A stretch of 64,000 nucleotides of DNA from Perkinsus chesapeaki (lineage: Eukaryota; Perkinsozoa; Perkinsida; Perkinsidae). Both the position numbers and the translations under genes were made by a program. The notes under the pieces were generated by a model. The model had not been told where the DNA came from and made no database searches. It was given only the letters and a program-made list of their open reading frames with translations. The DNA lies in assembly GCA_013115145.1 (NCBI GenBank), contig JAAPAO010000043.1:9724-73723 (forward strand), given 5' to 3'. Below are positions 21,350-32,257 of this stretch, piece after piece; position 1 is the stretch's first letter; each line of letters begins with the position of its first letter.

Positions 21350-22065
21350 TCCCTCAAGACGTTAGGAAGCCTCTGCGCCCCCTTGACATGTGCCGGCGGG
21401 TGATGATGATGATGATGAGGCGACTCATGCGTTGAGTGGTGATGAAGCACCACCATTAAAGACTATCGGGGCATCAATTAAAGTCCGCACCAGCCTAACC
21501 GCAAAGGGAGACCGCGATCCAAACCAAATCCATTTGTTTGGAAAACGCACGCACGATGCGACGCACGCGCACCACCTCCGGGCGAGCGCTTTTTCAAACG
21601 AGCACTTTCGTGGAGGGATTTCGGTTGCGGGTGTCTCCTCTAATTGATGCCCTATCGGTAAAAGATTCTGTTGTCAATTTACAGATCGAAGCACTTCCGC
21701 TTCCGATCTGATCGCTCGTGTCCCATGTTGAATTTGTAATCCAGTTGTACGTTGGGGTCGTTCAATGGGCCAACTCGCACGGTCGATCCTAGGATTCGCT
21801 TTAAGGCGTCCTCACTGAACGCAGTAAGCAATCCTGAGCCTTTCTTTCACTCAGCAGAAACGTCGAAATTCAGCCCTCAGGCCGAGTACGCTTTTCGCTT
21901 GAAACTATTCGCTTTCCCCTACCACCCTTTGGAGCATAGGCAGTCCCTTTGTATAGTAGTTTCGATCCTTGGTCGTGGGCCATGTCCCGCTTCGTTCCGA
22001 CAGTCTACGCCGAGGCCACGACTTGGACCAGAGACTCCCACGATCTCTTCGACTACGAAAGCCAA
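21350..22065. other. Upstream region of the FHA/RING-CH gene
   Basis: Open plus-strand frames are present (for example 21390-21647) but none shows a family motif or phase link to the ATG at 22066. One short GATGAT run lies near 21403. Confidence 0.45.
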
Positions 22066-23815
22066 CATGTCGTTCGTACAGAATTTGCTCTCAACCGAAC
22101 AGTCAGGTTCGTTCGGAGAAATGGTAAGCCCAATTGGCTCGACCAGCTTGAGCTATGGTTCCCTGTCAGCTGACGTTAGAATGGAGGATGCTTCGATCGA
22201 TGCGCTGCCCTCGCGAGAAGAGTCTGATTATCTGATGAAGTGTATTAATTTCGATACCAGGTGCGGCCTCCTTGCTCCTGTATTAAATCACGTTTCTCTC
22301 CAGATACATGCTCCAACCAGCCGACAAGCAGGCCGACGCGTGCCGCCTTATCCCAAAGAAATTGTGGCTCGTGATTAGGGAGGTTTGTGCCCTTCGCCCT
22401 GTTGGGAGGACTTACTGTATTCAGCTCGGCCCACATACTCTCACAGAAGGTGACATCATAAAACTCGGCCGTTTCAAGTTGCGAGTTCGACAGCTCTGTG
22501 CAGAATCGGAGGATCAGCTGGTCAGCATCTCAATTAGGGAAACTGAAAATTCCAAAATATCGCCGCAGATTCGCCCGGATCTCAGCGGCTCGGAGTGCGC
22601 GACTTCGGTGGCCCGTTGTGCTCCTCCAGAGGCAGATGGCATGCCTTGCAGAATTTGCCTTCTTGAGGTAAGCACTGCTCCATGCCGTCCATTGGCGATT
22701 TCCTATCCTGCAGGCTTCGGGGTCGGACGAGGAGGACCCGCTCATTGAAGCTTGTGCTTGTCGGGGGAGCATTCGTTACGTTCATCTCGGCTGTCTGCGA
22801 CATTGGATCCAGGGAAGGCTGTGTCTAGGCGGCAATGAGGGACACAACAGTCCTCACACGTGAGCTTTCATTTACATCACAGTGCAACATGTCCCTTTTC
22901 AAGGTACCTGTTCCGTCAGCTCACCTGTGAGTTATGCCGCACAAGCTACCCAATGAACATTGTCTTCTCGGATGGAAGCATGTCACAGTTGGTAAGACCG
23001 TTCCATTGTCGACTCGTCTCGTATAACTCCTCCAGGTCCCTATGCCGGAGACCAAGGCGCCCTATCTAGTGTTGGAGAATATGATGAGGATTGATCCTGC
23101 TGCCGAAGGTGCTATCCCTTCAGCCTGTCAGAAGCCTTCAACCCCTCCGTGTGTCAGGCGGCGAAGGGCAGTCGTCGATACACTCGAGAGGCGTTTATGT
23201 GATATCACTGGCCGGCAAGAAGGCGCTCAAGCTTGGCCGTGGTCATGAGAGCGACGTTAGGATAGCCGACGTAATGCGGTTAGTCCATCACGAGTAGTGT
23301 CGATTGTGCGATAGGTGTCGATATCTCGCTGGCATGCAACAGTCTCGTTCGCAGAAGACGGACGATTCATTCTGGAAGATCATAATTCTAAGTTTGGAAC
23401 ATTAGTAGCGATGAGGCGTCCAAAGCTTATCGATGCCTCAACTGGTAATACTGGCGGGAATTTTCACGGGAGTTTACGCTCAATCCATCTCGCACATTCT
23501 CGCATCGCACGCTGCCACTAAAAAGTGCCACTCCACATGTGTTCCCACCCCGGCTTTGGAAGTCTCACGATACTTCGCTCAGGCGATGATGAGACTGACG
23601 CTGGTGGCCCAGTATTAACAGTGCAAGCAGGAAGGACGGTCTTCAGGCTTAGTACGAGACAGCCAAGGTTGGTTCCCCGGCTCTGAGTTTACGTGCATGG
23701 TATTCCCACGAGCAGGTATGAGGCTGTAGAGGATGCTGGGATGGAGGCCGTCAGAAATTTAATTCTTGGACAGGGAGAAGCTGGGAGAGTATTTGACGAC
23801 CAGCAAGCGTTGTGA
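22066..23815 (+). CDS. FHA plus RING-CH (MARCH-type) protein
   Basis: Probable phosphopeptide-binding E3 ubiquitin ligase. The ATG at 22066 begins MSFVQNLLSTEQSGSFGEM and a 45-nt intron follows. A second exon pair joins in phase to YMLQPADKQADACRLIPKK and a strand pattern GDIIKLGRFKLRVRQL. The RING-CH zinc ligands are spread over exons: CRICLLE, CACRGSIRYVHLGCLRHW and LTCELCRTSYP (C4HC3 order). Then comes an FHA domain: KALKLGRGHESDVRI, SISRWHATVSF and LEDHNSKFGTL, with the key Arg, Ser and Asn present. The tail includes TVQAGRTVFRLSTRQ and ends FDDQQAL at the TGA. About nine introns of 40-50 nt. No transmembrane helices, unlike animal MARCH ligases. Confidence 0.88.
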
Positions 23816-24138
23816 TGATGAAGATATGGAGAAACAGCGGTTCATTTCTGTTGCTCTACGTTCCGCTATGTTAGCTGTCTTTCTTCATTCATTTACTACA
23901 CAACCATCCGCTCCTTGGTTCGGCTGAGCTCACATCATCACTCTCGTCCCGATTACCCCAATGTATACTTGTACCCTCGATCGGCTAGCATTTCGAGGCT
24001 CCAACTCGTGTGACGTGTTCGATTATTACCTTTATCTCGCCATCTGGCGGGGACCTTATTTTTGTCATACAATCACACTTTGCGTTGAATTCCCGGTGAG
24101 ATCGTTCCTGCAGCCAGCCTTGTTGGAGTTTTCTATTT
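23816..24138. other. Short intergenic region
   Basis: Holds the 3' flank of the FHA/RING-CH gene and the 5' flank of the membrane protein. A plus-strand frame from 23961 reaches into the next gene but has no feature of its own. Confidence 0.4.
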
Positions 24139-25173
24139 ATGATCGGCGGGAAGTGCCTCGGATTTCTAACATACCGATCTGCCTTCATTGCATCTCTGGT
24201 ACTTGCCATGATGTACTGCGGTGGTCACATGGCTCTTGTGTACTACTTGTACAACGATATGGTGAGTTTGGCGCTCCATTCGCTTGAATCATGCTTTTAT
24301 AGGGCTACCTCGATTGGTATAGGCAATGGCTCATACGGCCGATAACCTATTTTGCATGGCTCTGTATGGTGTTAGACTTCACACTGGCTTTACTGGTCTT
24401 ATCCCTCAATGGCAACATACGATGTTATCTTTTATCAGCTTGGCTGGGAGTGGTGGCAGTGGCTATCGTTGTGTAGGACAGCTACCTTCTAAGTAGCTCA
24501 CCTTTATTGCGCAGGTGGCTTGGATACACAGCGTACGTCTGCCAGCAACTGAAGGTGAATGCGTTCATGTTGATGCCTGGGGTAAGCGCCTTAGCTGGGC
24601 ACCTCGTTGTTCTACCTGTTTCGTCAGACGCAACTCATGAAAGCTGCGGCTCAGTCGGAGGGCCATAAAACCGCCAAGATGGTCGGCTCGACAGTTGCAG
24701 CGATGATGGTTAACCCGGGCTCCATCGAGCACGTTTACTATATGCTTCCATCTCCAGTCAACTTATGTTTCTGGTGGGGGATCCAGTTGTAAGTGTTATC
24801 CGCCAGATAGCTCCATGAATCGGTTCTCGTGGCAGGCATTATCCAGCCCTGGTCTTCGGACTCGGATCATTTAGTATATTTATACTCCAGCTTGCAGCAG
24901 GCATCGCATTGCAGCCCGTACTGAAGGCCGGGGGTAACGGATCAGAGGGAGTTACCGCGGACAAAATTCAGTTGTGGTAGACCGCCTTAGATCCGAGGCT
25001 TTCGTATCCTTGTGGGAAGGTACGCTCTGGCGCCTAAGAATCGACGGATTTTATACCAGAAGGAGTTGGCTGACATCGACTTATCTGAAATTGATCGTCT
25101 GATGGGAGTGTCCGATTCGGATATCGAGGGCGGCGGGGACGAGGATCTGGCGGCGCCGTCGACGCAGGCGTGA
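24139..25173 (+). CDS. Multi-pass membrane protein, unrecognised
   Basis: Six exons join in phase through introns of 41-47 nt. The ATG at 24139 (MIGGKCLGFLTYRSAF) is followed by hydrophobic helices around LVLAMMYCGGHMALVYYL, FAWLCMVLDFTLALLVLSL and LSAWLGVVAVAIVV, a loop with GSTVAAMMVNPGSIEHVYY, then ALVFGLGSFSIFILQLAAG. The last exon is a charged cytosolic tail, LAPKNRRILYQKELADIDL and an acidic end with DSDIEGGGDED, stop at 25171-25173. About 290 residues with four to six helices. I do not recognise the family; the conserved-looking loop after the third helix is the best handle. Confidence 0.7.
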
Positions 25174-25683
25174 AACTTACAATATAATATCATCTCATGC
25201 TCTCACCATTCATTCACCACTGGTAAATTACCAGTTAAATAATGTTGTTCAGGAAGTGATTTATATATCACTGTGCACGGTGTTGAGTTACAGTAGCGTC
25301 GGCTCGGGTACTACCAAGGACGGTCCTTGAAGGAGCCTGTAAGGAGAAATAGTGTACTGTCTGTAATGTCAAGGCTTAACTAGCTCAATTGGTCGGATTG
25401 ACTACTGGTTAGTACCACTAACCACTTCAACCCAATCGGTACGAAGGCCTGACATTTAACTAACTATGAGCCTCTACAAAAGAGTTGGCATCGATAGTTG
25501 TACTTTTCGTCGCAGCGAACGATAGGATTGTTAGAAGAAAGACTGATTGCTGGGATGGTATTGGTGACAATCACGGCTGATCACCAAGGGCCGACATGTA
25601 GCGTAGTGATACTTGATGTACTGAGGACAGCCACGAGGCAAGGCCGATGTCTCTTGACGAGACGTAAGCGAGTGCAACAAGCT
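25174..25683. repeat. Spacer with four close inverted repeats
   Basis: Four short inverted repeats within 210 bp: 25219-25235 (ACTGGTAA arms around A), 25255-25272 (AGTGAT arms, 6-nt loop), 25315-25329 (CAAGGAC arms around G) and 25406-25424 (TGGTTAGT arms, ACC loop). They lie between the convergent 3' ends of the membrane protein and the Cys-rich gene. Confidence 0.8.
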
Positions 25684-26519
25684 CTACGGGTGTGGACGAA
25701 GGGGAGGGCCGTCTCTGAAGGCACAGACCACGGCACCTGGACCATTCACACAGTCCATTCCCTCTGGACAACCAACCTGGCAAAGAACACATACTACGGA
25801 ATACTAGAGACCGAAGCAACAACGGATTCATCCGCCTACTTTATCACAGCCAAGGAAACAGTACCCCGATTTGCAGGTGGCGGGAGCCGTAATCGCCGGC
25901 TGGGGAGGAGGGCATTGGGTATCATCCTGGCAATCGTACGGAGCACATGTAGCATAACGAGAACCATCGCTGTCCGAGAGACCATAACTTTGCTGTTGAT
26001 TGGGGCAGGCAGGATGCTGACCCGAAGTAGGCTTTCCATAGTTGTCTGAAAAACGACTGCTAGAGAGTTCTCGGTCATCATGAGGTTTACCTGGAAGGCC
26101 TTGCTTCTCGAAAAGGCAAATGGGGAATTCATAGAAGAGGGTCTCACAATACATCCTGTCAGGGCAGGCATTACCCTACGAATAAGTGGGAAATTCCCAG
26201 TAACACGCACCTTCCTTTATCAAAGCTTGTAACTTACTTCCCCGCATGTCAGCAGGCACCAGAGGCCGTTAGATTGGACCTTTGCAGTCGTTCCTTCAGG
26301 CGCTGGGGGGCAGTCGGTGCGAGGTCTTCCGTAAACCGAACAGATGGCTCCTTGTCGAGATGAGTCCCAAACAAATGAGAAAGGCTGCTGGCCTTGTGGG
26401 CCAGGGCAAGAATCGCCATCAGGCTCGCCATAGTAGCCCGTATCTAACGGCAGCAATTTTAGTGAAGCTCCAGCTGAGGTAGGGTCACCTGCCAACTCAC
26501 CAGTGACGCTCTTAAGCAT
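25684..26519 (-). CDS. Cys-rich secreted-type protein, multi-exon
   Basis: Exons on the minus strand read DTGYYGEPDGDSCPGPQG, QGAICSVYGRPRTDCPPAP and NGLWCLLTCGE. After introns come NACPDRMYCETLFYEFPICL, GQHPACPNQQQSYGLSD, YATCAPYDCQDDTQCPPPQ, CKSGYCFLGCDK and VGCPEGMDCVNGPGAVVC, ending LRPHP at the stop (25684-25686). Evenly spaced cysteines with Gly/Pro turns suggest a disulphide-rich extracellular protein. The N-terminus is not fixed: an ATG exists at 26519, but a signal peptide probably lies in an earlier exon. Introns are 36-63 nt. No family name can be given. Confidence 0.6.
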
Positions 26520-28229
26520 CCTGAGAAGGGGCCGGGATGTATTCTAACAGCATGCCGATAATCCTTACTTTCCTTCGGTCACCTTGCGAACGGCGAGAGC
26601 CACAATGAAGACTTGAGCTGATCGCATGTTTGTTGCTCTTTCGTTGGACGGGCTGTGGCAATAGCTGTAAAAATACTCCAATAGCACACGTGGATTTCGT
26701 ACAGCGTAAGTTGTACGCGTCAGCATCTTCTTGGTAGTTGAATCTTCAACCAGTGCCTGGTTGGAACCAACACTCGACGTGAAGCTGTTATGGACAGCAG
26801 GTCAGTATAAATAGAAGTTCTCCAGCAACCCGAGGAATCCCACTGCGATTTCCCAGGACTAAACTAACCACCACTACAGCGACCTTGATAGCGCTTTACC
26901 GGCTGGATAAGGCTTGTTTTTGCATTCCCGTCCTGGACTGAGCTTTGAGCGGATTTTTACTGGCTCAAATTGAGCCATTAAGGTCTCAAAAGGAGAGATC
27001 TTATCATTTGGTTACGGGATTCAACAAACCAAAGCACCTTAACCAATCCACGAGATCCCACCTACGGCCCTAATACTCTTGCTGATGAAGCAACGGCCAT
27101 AGCTCGGCCCGAGCAAAGCACGCGTGCGCTTCACAGTGTGAAGCTCATTCGAAGCGGAGGCAAAGACTGATTGACAGAAAAAAACGAACTAATGATCATG
27201 CAGAGAAGCTCTCCATCAAGCTTCATGAAAGCCTGCAAGTTGAAGACGGAGGGGCCCGAGCAGCGGTTGGGGACTAGTTGCGTGAGCCCGAATCTTGTCA
27301 TCAACACTGACAGTATCGACAGCGTTATACCGTACTGTGTTCAAGGCTTGAAGTTCAAGCACATGTCTGCATGCACGAAAAGCTTGCCCCGGAACAGCTG
27401 CTGAAAGTAGTCGCTCGTTTCAATGCGCAACTACTCAATCGCGGAGACAGGCGAGAGGAGGCGCGGAGACAGCGCATTTACCAGACTTTTTCAATCTCAT
27501 TTCTTCAATAGAGTACCGTGGACAGAAAATGGATCTCACACTTGGGCAGGCGGACTCACGAGTTATGACCCGAACTTCTGATGCCTGGTACAAGGCAAAA
27601 TGCCGCAGTTATACAATGTTAAAGAACATGCGCTGTTACGCGTACGTATTAGCTCTAACGCACAAACTCTCCACGTTTCACGCTCGTTGTGAAACGCTCA
27701 CGCCTTATCTCAGGCTGAAATTTTGCACAGCTACGTCCTTATAGCTATCACCATGCAGAATACGAAGCAAATTTACCGGTGAATTCCAATTTCGACACGT
27801 TAGCCCCCCTTATCAGCGGTCGATGGCTTCCCGCACGCACGGTGTGGGCGCGCTCCCTCGGGGGCCCCTTCCCCCGACCGCGCAGAGGCCTCACGGCCTA
27901 GTACAGACTCTGTACTACAGAGGTTTTGGCAAAACAGGAAGCCGCGCACCGAGGAGCATTGACGAGGGTAAGTGATGAGAGCAGCACTGGCATGCCTTTC
28001 GTAAACGAGGTTTGAGAATGACGCGTAGTCACGGGACGGAGTCGCGATGGCTCTTTGCGCGAGTAAAGATGCATACGTGAACCAAACCAGCAGCACGTTC
28101 TCGGGACGCTAACGTTCGGCGAGACTTGGAAAAAATCGTCTTCGAAGATATCTGGGCATGCGGGGCATGTGCCCTGACCGACTACTTTAGAACACAATGA
28201 ATCCAGTTGAAAGGATAAGATAATCCACA
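26520..28229. other. Hairpin-containing spacer
   Basis: No supported gene in 1.7 kb. Inverted repeats: 26962-26976 (GGCTCAA arms), 27128-27144 (GCTTCACA arms around G), 27346-27360 (GCTTGAA arms around G) and 27674-27696 (CGTTTCAC arms, 7-nt loop). A plus frame at 27171-27404 shows nothing recognisable. The block 27800-28228 is the 3' flank of the aspartic protease. Confidence 0.65.
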
Positions 28230-29845
28230 TCACCCGAGGGCACCATGGTGGCTTGGAGCTAAGCCGACTTTCATGTTTGCTGACATAGTAACTACAAGAG
28301 CACTCAACCACTCTAGCTTTACCGCGATCGAAGACTGCATAGTAACTTCGTAGCAACGTGTTCCCAAGGATCCATAGGTCTACATTGGAGGTCAGTGATC
28401 AACACTCTTCCTGCTGCAGCAGCAGTAGGATGGTTCACCTTTCTTGTCATGCAAACGCATCCCGGCGAAGCCTGGCTCACAGTCGGAGCCCGTGTTGAAA
28501 ATGTAGTATTGGTCCGCAGTCAATGGTAATTGGTGAATCACCTCTGGAGTCTCGCCTTGAATAAGTATTGTGATCTGAAAGAAAAATAAGATCATGAGGG
28601 AGGAGCTCAGCCCGCCGATTACATTGGGACCAACACAGTTGTCCGTTTCAATGGCATCAGTCAGCTTAACAATGCTTTCCACCGGCCCGACTATAAGGCT
28701 AGTGCCAGTGTCAACAAGGGCCGGACAAGTTGTGTTGCAAAGATGGAGCCGATGACCGTTAACTGCAATGTCAACCATAGGGATGATCCACTCCTGAAAC
28801 TATCTCTGCCGAAGTAACAGCTGGTTGCCCGGGGCAAGCACTTGGCGTTGTGAGCGTCTCACTGCCTCCACGGGGCTCCACAATATCGAATGGCCGCGTT
28901 CTATGCGCTTGTGTTCTACACTTCCAACTGACAGAGATCCACGGAAGCGGGGATCGAACGAGTAGTAAAAACCGAGCGTGTGGAATGCAGCGGAGAGGTC
29001 AATCAAAGCCAAGCCAAATGGGTCTTCGGGCTCTGTGAAGCCAAGCCTGATGATAGCGAGGAGGAAGTGTTATGAAGATGCTCAAGTTAGGTTCTTAGCA
29101 ACTGAGCTTACCCGCAAATGCCATCCGCGGGGGATGTAGCGAACGGGAATCTGCTCTCGCCGATGCTCACGCCGAAGGTCACTTGTGGAACAGTAACGTT
29201 AGCGACCTGATAAACTTGCTGGTGCACATGTATAGATCCAAACGTGACTTCAATCTTATCGGTTTCACGCTGAAGCTTCACATCGCCAGTGCCGTAGTGG
29301 ATTGGAAACTAAGAGGAATAAAAGGGATATTGTTAGACCAGCAGCCGTTACCAGTTTGGAGTCGCTCATCAGACTAGCTGCAGAGCGTGAGGTGGCTGAA
29401 CGAGACTCGGCAAAGCGCTGAAGGGGAATGGTCCGTACAAATAAAGAAGTGACAGAGGCTCACTCTATGGCGTCGGCAAGCCGCGCTTTTGCACCTCCTT
29501 CCAGGGACCCATAAGGTGGACGAGCCAGTATCGTACACCACTGAATATACAGGAGCTCTCAACTTTTGAAATAAGGGCACGGGTACCTCTGAAAGTCTGT
29601 CCGGGCGTACCAATCTTGATCTCACCGTAGAACTCAGCATTAAAGAAGTTCGCCAGCTCCAAAGGTTCCTGAGCCAACGAGGACGCGCGCATCGCTTTAT
29701 AATTTCGCCGGAGTGCTGGAAGCAAATGTGAGGCTCGATCCTCTAGACAGCTGTAGGCGCTTTGTAGCGGGATGGTAGCAGAGGAAGTAGGATAAACCAG
29801 CATCATAGCCACCAACAAGGTTACGGTGTGCATCAGCGTTGTCAT
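28230..29845 (-). CDS. Pepsin-like aspartic protease (A1), multi-exon
   Basis: Secreted acid protease with propeptide. The ATG at 29845 begins MTTLMHTVTLLVAMMLVYP, a signal peptide. The propeptide is followed by the mature start NAEFYGEIKIGTPGQTF, then in the next exon VVYDTGSSTLWVPG, the first catalytic Asp. Later exons give FPIHYGTGDVKLQ (flap), FGVSIGESRFPFATSPADGI, ICGLGFTEPEDPFGLALID, PALVDTGTSLIVGP (second catalytic Asp), ITILIQGETPEVIHQLPL and LWILGNTLLRSYYAVFDR. The end reads GLAPSHHGALG with stop 28230-28232. About nine introns; the one before ITILIQG is 48 nt. The last splice, near 28290, is ambiguous. Both catalytic motifs are intact, unlike the DTGA form in the intronless paralogue. 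Confidence 0.87.
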
Positions 29846-30821
29846 TCTTCAAAAAGCCTCGTTCAGATAGAAGCAAAAATACAGACCGAGTAACGCAGTT
29901 ATACACATGTTGACAGAAATTGGAATCAATCTTCAGCGAGGGGTCGTGCAAGAGGCCTTCTGAAAGACTTCGGTCTCGCTTTGACGGTTTGGTCAGCGGC
30001 CACTTTGGAATCGATTTGGGCAGCATCAGACAGACGATCGGAGCATGTAAGAAGGAATAGACTGGAAAGAAGTGTGTTGCTGTCTTGTGGAGTGGTGGTG
30101 ACCTACATGAGAACAAAGACGACCAAGGCGATACCTAGGCCTTGTGCGAGCTCCTGTGCGAAGGTGTAAAAGTCTAGTTCCGATGCACGTGGGCTGTGGG
30201 TCATGCAAATAGTTTCCAGTAACTACAGTTGGAGAAATGATTAATAATTAGTCATTAGTCGGGTGGTCGAGTTCAGTTGATCGATTTGAGACTCACGGCA
30301 CGCATTTCAACCTCAAGATACGCAGGGGGAATCTTTGCGCATCTGAACTTGACGCACGCAAGATACTGGAGTGATCAAGTGGTCGTGCGCCTCTGAGGTC
30401 GGAGCGTGCAAGATCCCACCACGGTCAACTCATGGTGCATATCTTAGGACCGTCTAGCAACGAAGTGTAGAATGAAGTTTGACAACCCTGTCCAAACCCG
30501 AGGAGTTCCGTTCCTACACGTGGAGCAAGTTCAAGTACTCACTCTTCCGAGTCCACATGCTCGGAAAACCCATCCTTCCGAGATGGGGATAGAATTATCT
30601 GTTCGAGTGGCACTCATGGGGATCCCCCTGATCCCAGTGTTTTCATGGTATTCACAGTCGTTCACGTCCAAACGTTTTACTTCCACAACGCGAAGCCGTT
30701 CAGGGAGAAATAACATACAAATGCACTGTTGCAGTTCGAAACACGTTCAATGGTTCTCGGGTCGAAGGTGACCATCGTCTCAGCATGACCGCAGTAGGGT
30801 TCATCGCAGACTTTGCGATTC
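29846..30821. other. Intergenic, no gene seen
   Basis: Upstream flank of the aspartic protease and downstream flank of the RNase H gene. Open frames at 29697-30116 and 30472-30771 have no motifs and overlap or flank real genes only. Confidence 0.5.
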
Positions 30822-32054
30822 TCAATGCGAAATTATCTGCCCGACTTCTCCAGGCTGCTGGGACCCGAATGTCGCCAACTCGTCGGCACGTTTGTTATGG
30901 CGCCTTAGTTTGTGAACCCAAGTGACGTTCATATGATCGGACAGTTCATTGACACTGCTGTCAGCGCGCTCTTTGAGTCGCCGTAGCTCAGGTTTGTTCA
31001 CTTTCCATTGAGACGGGCCCATCTGATGTATCACAAGGCTGCTGTCTCCCTGGATAACCAGATTCGCTGGTTCTTCAATGAGCTCTTTCACCTTGTCGAG
31101 GCCCATGCAGAGCGCCTCGTATTCTGCTTCATTATTAGTTCTTCCAGGACCAAGCTTGAGGGACCAGGCAGCTATCTCGTCCAGTCGACCCGTGCCGTCC
31201 TGCCTATACAGCGCAGCTCCGCTGCCGGCGCTGGATTGTTCCCCTTGGGACCCGCCGTCGAATGTCAGCATCAAGTTCGGGAGGTTCGCTGGTGGGGGTG
31301 CCGGCCCATGGCCATCTTCAGGATGTAATGAGTCTGGTATGCTACAGACCGACACTTGAGATCCCAGGCCTTCTTGAATTCGAGACCGTTTCCGGGCAGG
31401 TTCAACAAACCGTGAAGCCGCAAGGTAGTTGCCCCGCAATCGGCTTGCTTGAGGCCCCTGAAAACAACGCGTCATTCTCAGGCAGCCTTTCTCGACGTTA
31501 CCATGAAGTTGAGGGAGTTGCAAGTTCTATCAAGCTCCATAACCGCATCGAAGTTGAGACTCTGTCGCACCCAGAGGGTGTTCTTGTACACTTCTGTCCA
31601 CTTCCAGTCGCCTTCACCGATCTCCAACAGTACTTCATCTACGTCAGAGGTTGATGAGACACCTTCGACAGGGGGTGCCTCCAATAAGTTGGGCTTGTCG
31701 GTCCCGTCGCATGAGGCTCCACGGTGAGCAGCTGGCGTGCCACTGCCAGTGAAGCCTGCAGCTGACACTGGGCCAGAGAGCTTCTCAGCAATAACCGTTG
31801 CGTCCTTTCCATCCGCTACCGCCTTGCCAGATTTAGGGTAGTAGCTGAGGCCTCCACTGTGCTTTTCTAAACGGAGATGGAACTGCTTGCCGCCGTTCTT
31901 CTCACAGAAGTCACCTGACATGTAGGGTAGGATGTTATAAAGAACGTGAGTCAAGCTCACTCTCATGGACATCCTCACCCAGGATGATCGATATCGTTTC
32001 AATGAGCTCCCGCAAACTCGAGAAGGACCGCGACAAAGCTTTTGGAGGGGGCAT
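30822..32054 (-). CDS. RNase HI-domain protein
   Basis: Degrades the RNA strand of RNA-DNA hybrids. Three exons: MPPPKALSRSFSSLRELIE from the ATG at 32054, an intron ending CATGTCAG, then an exon with DFCEKNGGKQFHLRLEKHSG, and after a 44-nt intron the C-terminal exon. The RNase H fold has all four acidic residues in order: LMLTFDGGSQG, GRTNNEAEYEALCMGL, LVIQGDSSLVIHQM and RRHNKRADELATFGS. The N-terminal about 200 residues are not a recognised hybrid-binding domain. It stands alone with no reverse transcriptase nearby, so a cellular enzyme is likelier than a retroelement piece. Stop at 30822. Confidence 0.85.
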
Positions 32055-32257
32055 TGAAAGTGCACTTCACAGAAGTCTGCAAAGGCCCTCCACTCCCACG
32101 ATCATGTCAGCTTGACAGCTGGTATGCAATTGGGGTTGTCGGTTACTATTTGACGATGACTTTCCTTGACACTTAAACGCAAGGCGAAATTGCGGTTTGG
32201 AAAAAAGTCCACAGTAAGGAGCTGCCTGTTCTGGTTAAACTGCCAGAGAACTCGTCC

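Noticed and set aside
21752-22378. Long plus frame of 208 codons before the FHA/RING-CH gene
   Set aside because: It starts well upstream of the real first exon and reads through two introns of that gene. Only the part from ATG 22066 fits the family.
25498-26049. 183-codon plus frame opposite the Cys-rich gene
   Set aside because: Antisense to exons with regular cysteine spacing; its own residues show no motif.
30822-31523. Retrotransposon remnant because of the RNase H domain
   Set aside because: No reverse transcriptase, integrase, long terminal repeats or poly-A tail nearby, and the domain has its own introns and start.
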